The notes under the pieces are model-generated. The model ran no database searches and was not told the DNA's origin. It saw only the letters and a program-made list of their open reading frames with translations. The position numbers were made by a program, and so were the translations under genes. Shown one piece after another: positions 32,993 to 41,109 of a stretch of 64,000 bases of DNA. Source of the DNA: Myxococcota bacterium (lineage in GTDB: Bacteria; Myxococcota_A; UBA9160; UBA6930); contig JANQOX010000025.1 in NCBI GenBank assembly GCA_028285625.1, positions 456,461 through 520,460 on the forward strand, written 5' to 3'. Position 1 is the first letter of the stretch; each line of letters starts with the position of its first letter.

Positions 32993-33859
32993 CTACATGC
33001 GCGCGATCACGTCCTCGCCAAAGCGGCGGATCCCCTCGAGGCGCCGGTCGAGATCGTCTGTGGGTCCCCCGTAGAAGATCCACGGCATCGTCGTGAGGTG
33101 GGTGACGCCCAGGGCGGCGACGCGCCGATACCCGGACACGTCCCCCGCATCCATGACCGACGCCGCCACCGAGAAAGGCTCGTCGCCGCGGCCGGCCTCC
33201 TCGCGCAGCGCGCGCAACCGACTCACGATCTCGCCGAGTTCTTCGGTCGTGTGAAGGTCGGAGATCCAGCCGTCGCCACGCTGCGCGGCGCGCCGCAGGG
33301 CGGGCGCGGAGAGGCCCCCCATCCACACCGGGATCGGGCCCGGGGGCACCGGGCTCATCTCGAGCGGCTCGAACGCGTAGTGCTCGCCTTCGTGCGACAC
33401 CATGCCTCCCGCCCAGAGCTTGCGGAGCACCTCGAGCATCTCGTCCATGCGCTTGCCGCGGCCTGCGAAGGGCTGCTCCAGCAGGTCGAACTCCTCTCGC
33501 ATCCAACCTGCACCCACGCCGAGCACCACGCGCCCGCGCGACAGCACCGCGGCGGTCCCTACGGCCTTGGCCACGACGAACGGGTTCCGCATGGGAAGCA
33601 CGTAGATGCTGGTCAGGAACCGAAGCCGGGTCGTCACGGCAGCGAGGTGGCCGATCGTCACCCACGGATCGGGCCACGGCGTGAACGGCGGCCAGCGAGG
33701 CGCGCCGTCGGGCGTGTAGGGGTACGGCGTATCGATCCGTTCGGGGTGGACCACGTGGTCCGACAGCGCCACGGCGCCGAAGCCCGCCTGCTCGGCCGCG
33801 ACGCACAGGTCCGGAAGCTGGAGGGGGTCGCTGAAGGCGAGCGAGATCACGAACTGCAC
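32993..33859 (-). CDS. LLM-class flavin/F420-dependent oxidoreductase
   Basis: A 288-residue TIM-barrel protein of the luciferase-like monooxygenase superfamily. The N-terminal strand MQFVISLAFSDP, then AEQAGFGAVALSDHVVHP, TSIYVLPMRNPFVVAKAVGT, RVVLGVGAGWMREEFD and IPVWMGGLS are the F420/FMN-binding signatures of the TIGR03619-like F420-dependent group. I infer F420 use, which would imply F420 synthesis elsewhere in the genome; FMN cannot be excluded. The GTG at 33859 places the first barrel strand correctly. It converges on the M20 peptidase and is divergent from the PQQ-type dehydrogenase gene, 65 bp away. Confidence 0.85.
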   Translation of the reverse strand: MQFVISLAFSDPLQLPDLCVAAEQAGFGAVALSDHVVHPERIDTPYPYTPDGAPRWPPFTPWPDPWVTIGHLAAVTTRLRFLTSIYVLPMRNPFVVAKAVGTAAVLSRGRVVLGVGAGWMREEFDLLEQPFAGRGKRMDEMLEVLRKLWAGGMVSHEGEHYAFEPLEMSPVPPGPIPVWMGGLSAPALRRAAQRGDGWISDLHTTEELGEIVSRLRALREEAGRGDEPFSVAASVMDAGDVSGYRRVAALGVTHLTTMPWIFYGGPTDDLDRRLEGIRRFGEDVIARM

Positions 33860-33924
33860 GTTGCCGAGGCCCCATGTGCGATGAGCGCCGCCATTCGCAA
33901 CGCTCTCCTGGCGGAGTCCATACC

Positions 33925-35229
33925 ATGATCCCCACCCCCTCGCCTCGAACGTGGCTTCATGTCGCGCTGCTGGCAGTCCTGGCCACGGCCCTGGCGGCGC
34001 CTCGCTGCGGCCCTGCCCCGGTTCCGCCGGCCAGCTACGCCTGGGCCTCGGGCTTCGACACGCCCGTCTTCGTGACGGCACCGGCAGGGGACGTGCGGCT
34101 CTTCGTGCTGGAACAGCGCGGACTCGTCCAGGTGGTCGACGCGGCCGGCAACACGCGCCCGACCCCGTTTCTCGACATCCGCGACCGCGCGGGCAGCGCG
34201 TTCGAAGAGGGTCTTCTCGGGATCGCCTTCCCCGCCGACTTCGTGACGTTCGGCCAGTTCTACGTCTACTACGTCGACACGGCCGGCGACTCGGTGCTGT
34301 CGCGCTTCATCCTGGACGCCGACCCCAGCATCGCGGACCCGGCCTTCGAGAAGGAGTTGCTGCGCATCCCGCAACCCGACGACAACCACAACGGCGGCAC
34401 CATCGCGTTTTCGCCCGTGGATGGGATGCTGTACTTCGCCCTGGGCGACGGTGGCGGCGCCAACGATCCCTTCGACCAGTCCCAGGACCCGAACACCCTG
34501 CTCGGCAAGATGCTGCGCTTCGACGTGGGACCGGACCCGGTGCTGGGCATGGACCCCAGTCGCGACCTGCAGATCCCCGGAAACAACCCGTTCGTCACCG
34601 ATCCGGGCGTGCGCGACGAGATCTGGGCCCTGGGCCTGCGCAATCCCTACCGGTTCGGGTTCGATCGCGTCACCGGTGCGCTCTGGATCGCCGACGTGGG
34701 GCAGGGTCAGCGCGAGGAGGTCAACCTCGAACCCGCCGGGGCCGGCGGCCGCAACTATGGATGGCCGACTCAGGAGGGCACGCGTTGCCACCTGCCCACC
34801 CCGGGCGTCCCCTGCGAAGACCCGGCCGCACCCGTCGACCTGACCTTCCCGGTGTTCGAGTACACCCATGACGACGGCTGCTCCGTCACGGGCATGGCGA
34901 TCCATCAAGCCCCGCCCAGCCGCTTCGCCTTCAAGGCGCTGGTCGGCGACTACTGCTCGGGACGCATGTGGACGGTCAACGCCGACGGCGACGACTTCGA
35001 CGAGGTGACGTCCGACCTCGGGACGTTTCCGCTGCTGACCGCGGTCTCGGAGGGCGGTCTCGGACGCGTCTGGCTGACCACCGCCACGGGAGAGGTGCGG
35101 CTGGTAGGCGGCGTCTTCGACCAGGACGGCGACGGGGTGCTCGATGCCGACGACGTCTGCGTGCTGGTGCGCGACCCCGACCAGGTCGACTCGGACGGCA
35201 ACGGCGTTGGAGACGCGTGCGAGCCCTAG
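33925..35229 (+). CDS. Exported PQQ-type sugar dehydrogenase (GSDH fold) with a calcium-repeat tail
   Basis: A 434-residue protein with a signal peptide (hydrophobic segment about residues 11-27, then a Cys-containing APRCGPAPVP, perhaps a lipobox-like site). The rest is a six-bladed glucose/sorbosone dehydrogenase propeller: RLFVLEQRGLVQVVD, EEGLLGIAFPADF, DDNHNGGTIAFSPVDG, YFALGDGGGANDP, WALGLRNPYRFGFD, DVGQGQREEVNL and NYGWPTQEG are family signatures. These enzymes oxidise sugars with PQQ, or carry related propeller activities. The last 40 residues are a thrombospondin-type-3-like DQDGDGVLDADDVC repeat with DSDGNGVGDAC. The ATG at 33925 has GGAG about 10 nt upstream. Confidence 0.87.
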   Translation: MIPTPSPRTWLHVALLAVLATALAAPRCGPAPVPPASYAWASGFDTPVFVTAPAGDVRLFVLEQRGLVQVVDAAGNTRPTPFLDIRDRAGSAFEEGLLGIAFPADFVTFGQFYVYYVDTAGDSVLSRFILDADPSIADPAFEKELLRIPQPDDNHNGGTIAFSPVDGMLYFALGDGGGANDPFDQSQDPNTLLGKMLRFDVGPDPVLGMDPSRDLQIPGNNPFVTDPGVRDEIWALGLRNPYRFGFDRVTGALWIADVGQGQREEVNLEPAGAGGRNYGWPTQEGTRCHLPTPGVPCEDPAAPVDLTFPVFEYTHDDGCSVTGMAIHQAPPSRFAFKALVGDYCSGRMWTVNADGDDFDEVTSDLGTFPLLTAVSEGGLGRVWLTTATGEVRLVGGVFDQDGDGVLDADDVCVLVRDPDQVDSDGNGVGDACEP

Positions 35230-35276
35230 CTCCGGGGACGGCTGCGACGCCCCCAGCCGGAGCTCCAGGGGCGCGC

Positions 35277-35282
35277 TAGCGT
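35277..35282 (+). promoter_or_regulatory. Candidate -10 box for the selenoprotein operon
   Basis: TAGCGT lies 6 nt before the ATG at 35289, with no Shine-Dalgarno sequence. It is a 3/6 match, weak alone, but follows the TAGNNT arrangement seen at other starts. Confidence 0.25.
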
Positions 35283-35288
35283 GACGTC

Positions 35289-36152
35289 ATGCACACCGTC
35301 GATCCCTGGCGCTTCACCGGGCGCTTTCTCACGAACCTGTTCCAGGGCCAGATCGAAGCCGCCGACGAGCAGCGCGACATCCCCTGGACGAAGCCCCGCG
35401 TGCCCGTGGCCGAGGCCAAGGTGGCGCTGGTCTCGAGCGCGGGCATCTCGATGCGCGGCGACCCGCCCTTCGACATGGACGGGGAGCGACGGCGCCCGAC
35501 CTGGGGCGATCCGAGCTGGCGCCGGATCCGCGAGGACGCGAAGCCGGACGACGTCGCGGTGAACCACCTGCACATCGATACCGGCTACGCCGAGCGCGAC
35601 CTGAACGTCGCGCTGCCGCTCGACCGGCTGCGCGAACTCGTGGCCGCCAGGGAGGTCGGCGCGTCGGCATCGAGCCACTATGCGTTCATGGGCTACCAGG
35701 GCAGCAGCGGCGACGCGCTGGTGTCCGAGAGCGCGCCCGAGATCGCTCAGGCCATGCGCGACGAGCGTGTGGACATTGCGCTGCTCGCGCCAGTCTGACC
35801 CGACTGCTGCCGGTCCGTGGGACTGGTCGCACGTGTGATCGAGGCATCGGGCATCCCGACGGTGACGCTCAACCTGCTCTGGCCGCTCCAGAAGCCGATC
35901 GGGATGCCGCGGGTCGCCGCAGTCGAGCACCCCTTCGGTCGGCCCTTCGGCGACGTGGGCGATGCCGAGACCCAGACGGCCGTGCTGCGCGCCGCACTCG
36001 CCGTGGCAGACGAGGCCACCGAGCCGGGTCAGGTGACGCACCTCCCCTTCCGATGGCACGAGGACCCCGCCGAGACGCGGTGGCACCCGAGCGAGCCCTC
36101 ACCCATCATCGCCGCGATGAAGAAGGCCCGCGCCCGCAAGGCAGCCGAGTGA
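35289..36152 (+). CDS. Selenoprotein B family protein (GrdB/PrdB-like), Sec at residue 170 (in-frame TGA 35796-35798)
   Basis: The frame opened by ATG at 35289 meets TGA at 35796-35798 and then stays open to TGA at 36150-36152, giving 287 residues if the first TGA encodes selenocysteine. The context ALLAPV-U-PDCCRSVGLVAR has a UxxC motif followed by a well-formed conserved helix. Before it lie GDPPFD, GDPSWRRI, NVALPLDRLRELV and YAFMGYQG, and after it HPFGRPFGD, all of which I recall from the glycine/sarcosine/betaine/D-proline reductase selenoprotein B family. Read as two genes, neither half is a complete domain. A SECIS-like hairpin follows the TGA, and the next gene's GTG overlaps the distal stop. 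The reaction is unknown; no other reductase subunits are nearby. Confidence 0.88.
35805..35831 (+). promoter_or_regulatory. Bacterial SECIS-like hairpin
   Basis: Beginning 6 nt after the TGA, TGCTGCCGGTCC (35805-35816) pairs with GGACTGGTCGCA (35820-35831) around a GTG loop. Eleven of twelve positions pair, two of them as G-U, with one T/C mismatch. The loop starts 18 nt after the TGA and begins with G then U. Both the distance and the G at the loop start agree with what is known of bacterial SECIS elements that bind SelB. The hairpin lies wholly in coding sequence, as it must. Confidence 0.75.
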
Positions 36153-36994
36153 GCCCGCGCCCCGACGTCCTGCTCGACGGTCTCCTGTTCGGAGAGGGCC
36201 CGCGCTGGCGCGACGGCAGGCTCTACTTCTCGGACATGCACGCGCATCGCGTCGTTGCCGTGGACGACGCCGGCCGTTGCGAAGAGATCTGCCGGGTGGA
36301 GGCCCAGCCCTCCGGCCTGGGCTGGCTCCCGGATGGCCAGATGCTGGTCGTGTCCATGACCGACCAGAAGCTGCTGCGCCTCGAACCCGAGGGCCTCGTC
36401 CTGCATGCCGATCTCTCGGGCGTCGCTCGCTACCACTGCAACGACATGCTGGTGGACGACGCGGGTCGCGCCTACGTGGGCAGCTTCGGTTTCGACCTGC
36501 ACGGCGGGGCCAAGCCGGTGCCCTCGACCCTGGCCCTGGTGCTGCCGGACGGGACGGTCCATCAGGCCGCCGACGACATGCGCTTCCCCAACGGGACCGT
36601 ACTCACCCCCGACGGCCGCACCCTGATCGTGGGCGAGTCCTTCGGTGCGCGCCTGACCGCCTTCGACGTGGACGAAGCAGGCGGGCTCTCGGGCCGGCGC
36701 GAGTGGGCCCGGCTCGAGGGGGCCGTCCCCGACGGCATCTGTCTCGACTCCGAAGGCGCCATCTGGGTCGCTTCGCCGGTGAGCGCCGAAGTGCTGCGCG
36801 TGCACGAAGGAGGCCGCGTGAGCCGGCGCGTCCCCGTCGAGACCCAGGCCTTCGCGTGCATGCTGGGCGGCGACGATGGCCGCAACCTCTACATCTGCAC
36901 GGCCGCAGACTCCGACCCGGCGATCTGCCAGGAGAAGCCCAGCGGACGGATCGAGGTGGTGCGCGTCGATGCGCCTCGGGCCGGGCTGCCCTAG
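36149..36994 (+). CDS. SMP-30/gluconolactonase-like beta-propeller protein
   Basis: A 281-residue six-bladed propeller of the SMP-30/gluconolactonase/LRE family: LLFGEGPRWRDGRLYFSD with the metal-binding Glu at the start, SGLGWLPDGQMLVVSM, NDMLVDDAGRAYVGSFG with Asn-Asp ligands, FPNGTVLTPDGRTLIVGES and PDGICLDSEGAIWVAS. These enzymes hydrolyse sugar lactones. GTG at 36149 overlaps the stop of the selenoprotein gene by 4 bp, so the two are translationally coupled. Its stop overlaps the convergent SDR stop within CTAG at 36991-36994. The gene pair suggests a shared catabolic or detoxification step, substrate unknown. Confidence 0.88.
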   Translation: MSPRPDVLLDGLLFGEGPRWRDGRLYFSDMHAHRVVAVDDAGRCEEICRVEAQPSGLGWLPDGQMLVVSMTDQKLLRLEPEGLVLHADLSGVARYHCNDMLVDDAGRAYVGSFGFDLHGGAKPVPSTLALVLPDGTVHQAADDMRFPNGTVLTPDGRTLIVGESFGARLTAFDVDEAGGLSGRREWARLEGAVPDGICLDSEGAIWVASPVSAEVLRVHEGGRVSRRVPVETQAFACMLGGDDGRNLYICTAADSDPAICQEKPSGRIEVVRVDAPRAGLP

Positions 36995-37791
36995 CCCTCG
37001 GCGGCTGCGGCCGCCCCCCCGAACAGCGGCCGCAGGTCGGGGCCCTTGCGCAGGGTGTGTCCCCCATCGACGGCGAATACCTGACCCGTGACCCAGCTCG
37101 CGCGTTCGGACAGCAGGAAGGCGACGCTGTCGCCCACGTCGCGCGGACGACCGATCCGCGAGATGGGCATCAGCCGCAGGTACTCCTCACGCGCCACCGG
37201 CACGTCCGATAGCACGGCGGCCATGGGCGTCTTCACCACGCCGGGCAGGATCGAATTGACGCGAATACCGTGCTCGCCCAGTTCGTCCGCAGCGCAACGC
37301 GTGAGCATGTCGAGGCCAGCCTTGGAGACGCAGTACGGGCTCATCCAAGGGTGCGTCAGCGCCCCTGCGATGGAGCTGATGTTCACGATGCTGCCGCCGC
37401 TGCCGGCATCGCGCATGACGCGCCCGGCGGCCCGCAGCACCCGGAACGAGCCCAGCAGGTTCGTATCGAGCACCCGCTGGAAGTCTTCGGTGGCGACGTC
37501 GAGGATCGGCCCGGCGCCCGCGGTACCCGCCGAGTTCACGACGCCATGCAGCGCGCCCAACCGCGACAGCGTCTCGGCCACGGCGCCGTCGACCGAGGCA
37601 TCGTCGGTCACGTCACACACGACCCACTCGCAGGCCTCGCCGAGCGCGGCCGCCGCCTCTCGCAGCGTGTCTTCCCGGCGCGCGCAGATCATGGCGCGCC
37701 CCCCCGCGGCGATCACCGCCTCTGCGCAGCCGTAGCCGATGCCCGTGGCACCCGCGGTGACGAGCACCACCTGACCGTCGAGATCTCCCAC
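36991..37791 (-). CDS. Short-chain dehydrogenase/reductase
   Basis: A 266-residue classical SDR. The cofactor turn TAGATGIGYGCAEAV (TGxxxGxG) is at residues 12-26, NSAGTAGAG follows, the catalytic Ser is in SIVNISSIAG, and YCVSK gives the Tyr-Lys pair. The C-terminal GQVFAVDGGHTLRKG motif is conserved. An Arg in CARRED after strand 2 suggests NADP preference. Oxidises or reduces a hydroxyl/keto pair of unknown substrate. It faces the SMP-30 gene with overlapping stops, and the RND efflux operon follows 76 bp upstream on the same strand, without evidence that it belongs to that operon. Confidence 0.9.
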   Translation of the reverse strand: MGDLDGQVVLVTAGATGIGYGCAEAVIAAGGRAMICARREDTLREAAAALGEACEWVVCDVTDDASVDGAVAETLSRLGALHGVVNSAGTAGAGPILDVATEDFQRVLDTNLLGSFRVLRAAGRVMRDAGSGGSIVNISSIAGALTHPWMSPYCVSKAGLDMLTRCAADELGEHGIRVNSILPGVVKTPMAAVLSDVPVAREEYLRLMPISRIGRPRDVGDSVAFLLSERASWVTGQVFAVDGGHTLRKGPDLRPLFGGAAAAAEG

Positions 37792-37866
37792 GAAACCCTC
37801 CTCGCTGGGCGCGCGAGCGTAGCCCAGGGGCGCCGCTGGGCGTGACGGAGGCGGGCGCGAGGACCC

Positions 37867-40800
37867 TCAGTCGCCTCCGGCCACCGTCCCCGGCATTGCG
37901 GGCGTGGCCGCTGGCGCGCCGCGGCGGCGCCGCCGCAGCCGCTCGGGCAACCGCGCGAGATCGTCGAGCACCAGGATCCCCGACGGCAGCAGGAAGAGCG
38001 TGATCAAGGTGGCGAACACCACCCCGAACGCGAGTGACGTCGCCATCGGCACGAGGAACTGCGCCTGCATGCTGCGCTCGAGCAGCAGCGGAAGCAGGCC
38101 CACGAACGTCGTGATCGAGGTGAGCACGATGGGCCGGAAGCGCGCCATCGCCGCCCCGATCGTGGCGTCGGGCAGGTCGGCCCCCTGGTCGCGCAGCCGG
38201 TTCAACGTGTAGATGAGGACGAGGCTTCCGTTCACCACCACGCCGGTCAACGCGACGATGCCGGTCACGGACATGAAGGTGAGCGAGAAGCCGGGCTTGT
38301 AGAGCCCCATCACCACGTGGCCGAAGACGGCGCCCACGATGCCGAAGGGAATCACCGACATGATCAGGAAGGGCTGCACGTACGAGCGCAGCGGTACCGC
38401 GAGCAGCGCGTAGATGCCGAACATGGCGACCAGGGTCCACGCGAACAGCGCCCCCATGGCCCGGCGCTGCTCCCTCTGGATTCCCTCGAGCGAGTAGCTG
38501 AGCCCGGTGTAGTCCGCCGCGATGGCGGGCAATGCTTCGACGCGCAGGTCGTTCAGCACCTGGTCCGCAGTGACGCGCGCCCGGTCGACGTCGGCCGTCA
38601 CGTTGATCACGCGCTGCCGCTCGGCGCGTCGGATCGTGGAGAACCCTCGACCCAGCTCGGCCTGCGCCACCGACCGGAAGGGCACCTCGCCGCCGTCGAG
38701 CGTCCGCACCCGCAGGTTCTCGAGGTCTCCGAGCGAGCGACGCTCGGTCTCGGGGTAGCGGACCATCACCTTCACGTCGTGTCGACCGCGCTGGACGCGT
38801 TGGGCCTCCTCGCCGTAGAACGCCTGGCGCACCTGGCGTGCGAGGTCCTGGAGGCTCAGGCCCAGCGCCTCGGCGGAAGGCAGGATCGCCAGTTTCACCT
38901 CCTGCTTGCCGTCCTGGAACGAGTCGGAGATGTCGATCACGCCCGGATACTCGGCCAGCAGCGCCTGCACCCGGCCGGAGGCTTCGCGCAGATCCGCGAT
39001 GTCGGGGCCCTGGAGTTGGATGTTGATCTCTTCTCCGGCCGTGAAGGCCGCCGTCAGGAACTGCAGCTCCTCGACGTCGGCAATGTCCGGCAGCCGCTCG
39101 CGCCACATCTGCGCGACGTCGTTCGCGGCAAAGGGTCGTTCCTCGGCGGGCACCAACTCGATGGCGACCTCGCCCAGGTGCCCCCCGGCCCCCGTCACCC
39201 GCCCCACGTTCGAAGGGTTCTGGCTTCCGCGGTTCTTGCTGGGCTGCTCGCCGACCGCCGTCAGCACGTGCTTCACGATCGGTCGTTCGGGGGTGCCGTA
39301 CTCGGCATCGAGCTCTCGGCGCAGCGAGTCCGCAGCCGCCTCGACCTGGGCGACTGCCTCGCCCGTGGCGACGGCCGGCGTCCCCTGCGGCATCGTGAGC
39401 GCCGCCGTCACGTAGTCGGACTGCAGCGCCGGGAAGAACGTGAAGCGCAGGTGGCCGCTCGCGACCACGGCGAAGGCGCACGCCAGCATCGCGATGCCCA
39501 GCGCCAGGGTCGTATAGCGCCAGTGCAGCGAGGTCTCGAGCCGGCGACGGTACGGGCCGTCGATGAACGCTTCGAGACCCGACGCAAACCCGTCCTGGAA
39601 GCGCCGCCACCGCTCGCCGACCGCCGTCCGCGATCGGGTGTCGTCGGCGGGCCGGCCGTGGCCGAGGTGCGCCGGCAGGATCCATTGGGACTCGACCAGC
39701 GAGAAGAGCAGGCAGACCATCACCACGGTCGCCATCACCGAGAAGATCTGGCCCATGGTCCCACCCACCAGCAGCATGGGCATGAATGCGACCATGGTGG
39801 TGGTGACCCCGAAGAAGACCGGGACCGCGACCTCCTGGGCGCCGCGTGTGGCGGCCTGGAGCGGGTTCTCGTGTTTCCTCTGGTGGGTGTAGATGTTCTC
39901 GCCCACCACGATCGCGTCGTCGACCAGGATTCCAAGCACCAGGATCAGGGCGAACATCGAGATCTGGTTCAACGTGATGTCGAAGACCGGCAACAGGAAC
40001 AGCGCGCCGGCGAACGAGATGGGCACACCGAGTGCCACCCAGAAGGCCAGGCGCGTGCGCAGGAACAGCGCCAGCACGAGCAGCACGAGCCCGAAGCCCG
40101 CGCGGCCGTTGCGCAGCATGGTGTCGATCCGGCCCCGGAGCGCCACCGACCCGTCCCTCCAGACCGTCAGGTGCATGCCCTCGGGTAGCCTCGCCTGGGC
40201 TTCCTCGACGTAGGCCCGCACCTCGGTGACGATCTCGATCAGGTCCTGGTCCCCGATCCGGTAGACCTGGAGCATCACCGCGAGTTCGCCATCGAACATG
40301 AGCTTCTGGTCGGTGTCGGCGAAGCCGTCGACCACGCTCGCCACGTCTCGCAGGTAGACGCGCGTTCCATCCCCGCGCGTCAGGACGACGATCTCCTCGA
40401 ACTCGGCACCCCGGTACGCCTGCCCCTTGGTCCGCAGCAGGATGTCGCCGCCGCGTGTCTTGATCGAGCCACCCGGCAGGTCGAGCGACGACCGCCGTAC
40501 CGCTGCGGCCACCTGGTCGAACCGCAGGCCGTGACGGCGCAGCGCGGCCTCGGACACCTCGATCGAGATCTCGTAGGGGCGCGCGCCACTGACGCCGACC
40601 TGGGTCACCGTGGGCAGCGCCGCGAGCTCGTCCCGGATGCGGTCCGCCAGCTCCTTCAGCGTGCGTTCCGGGGCATCGCCCGAGAGGGCCACGTCCACCG
40701 CTGCCCGGGTCATCGTGACCAGTTCGACGACCGGCCGCTCGGCCTCTTCGGGCAGCGTGTCCAGTGCGTCGACGCGCGCCTTGATGTCATCGAGCGCCTT

Positions 40801-41109
40801 GCTCTCGTCGGCCTCGGTCAGCAGCTCCGCCGTGACGACGCACATGCCCTCGGTGGCCGTGGAGCGCAGCTCGTCCACCCCCTCGACGCCGTCGATCTGT
40901 TCTTCGATCCGAACGCAGATGCCCTCTTCGACCTCCTCCGGCGCCGCGCCCAGGTACTCGACGCTCACGTTCACGAGCGGGACGTCGATGTCCGGAAACT
41001 CCTGCTGCGGGATCCGCGGCAGCGAGGTGAACCCGCCCACGAGCAGGAGCGCCATCAGCAGGTTGGCGGCGACCGAGTTGCGCGCGAACCACGCGATCGC
41101 GGCGTTCAC
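37867..41109 (-). CDS. RND multidrug efflux permease (AcrB/HAE1-like)
   Basis: A 1080-residue inner-membrane pump subunit with the twelve-TM RND plan: two repeats of one N-terminal helix, a large periplasmic porter domain and five further helices. The proton-relay pair is present in LGILVDDAIVVGENIYTHQR, and the second half has TGIVALTGVVVNGSLVLIY. The N terminus MNAAIAWFARNSVAANLLMA lacks the exact AcrB opening, placing it in the HAE1/unclassified branch common in deltaproteobacteria. It is translationally coupled to the adaptor gene (GTGA/ATGA overlap). An outer-membrane TolC partner is not encoded here. The operon is headed by a TetR repressor. Confidence 0.94.
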   Translation of the reverse strand: MNAAIAWFARNSVAANLLMALLLVGGFTSLPRIPQQEFPDIDVPLVNVSVEYLGAAPEEVEEGICVRIEEQIDGVEGVDELRSTATEGMCVVTAELLTEADESKALDDIKARVDALDTLPEEAERPVVELVTMTRAAVDVALSGDAPERTLKELADRIRDELAALPTVTQVGVSGARPYEISIEVSEAALRRHGLRFDQVAAAVRRSSLDLPGGSIKTRGGDILLRTKGQAYRGAEFEEIVVLTRGDGTRVYLRDVASVVDGFADTDQKLMFDGELAVMLQVYRIGDQDLIEIVTEVRAYVEEAQARLPEGMHLTVWRDGSVALRGRIDTMLRNGRAGFGLVLLVLALFLRTRLAFWVALGVPISFAGALFLLPVFDITLNQISMFALILVLGILVDDAIVVGENIYTHQRKHENPLQAATRGAQEVAVPVFFGVTTTMVAFMPMLLVGGTMGQIFSVMATVVMVCLLFSLVESQWILPAHLGHGRPADDTRSRTAVGERWRRFQDGFASGLEAFIDGPYRRRLETSLHWRYTTLALGIAMLACAFAVVASGHLRFTFFPALQSDYVTAALTMPQGTPAVATGEAVAQVEAAADSLRRELDAEYGTPERPIVKHVLTAVGEQPSKNRGSQNPSNVGRVTGAGGHLGEVAIELVPAEERPFAANDVAQMWRERLPDIADVEELQFLTAAFTAGEEINIQLQGPDIADLREASGRVQALLAEYPGVIDISDSFQDGKQEVKLAILPSAEALGLSLQDLARQVRQAFYGEEAQRVQRGRHDVKVMVRYPETERRSLGDLENLRVRTLDGGEVPFRSVAQAELGRGFSTIRRAERQRVINVTADVDRARVTADQVLNDLRVEALPAIAADYTGLSYSLEGIQREQRRAMGALFAWTLVAMFGIYALLAVPLRSYVQPFLIMSVIPFGIVGAVFGHVVMGLYKPGFSLTFMSVTGIVALTGVVVNGSLVLIYTLNRLRDQGADLPDATIGAAMARFRPIVLTSITTFVGLLPLLLERSMQAQFLVPMATSLAFGVVFATLITLFLLPSGILVLDDLARLPERLRRRRRGAPAATPAMPGTVAGGD

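Noticed and set aside
35796..35798. Nonsense mutation/pseudogene as an explanation of the TGA
   Set aside because: Conserved UxxC context, intact downstream frame, SECIS-like hairpin and coupling of the distal stop to the next gene all favour selenocysteine. Sequencing error is also unlikely given the hairpin. It remains to be confirmed by the presence of sel genes.
37613..39685. 690-codon minus-strand frame overlapping the SDR and RND permease genes
   Set aside because: Out of frame with both; arginine- and glycine-rich shadow of GC-rich coding sequence.
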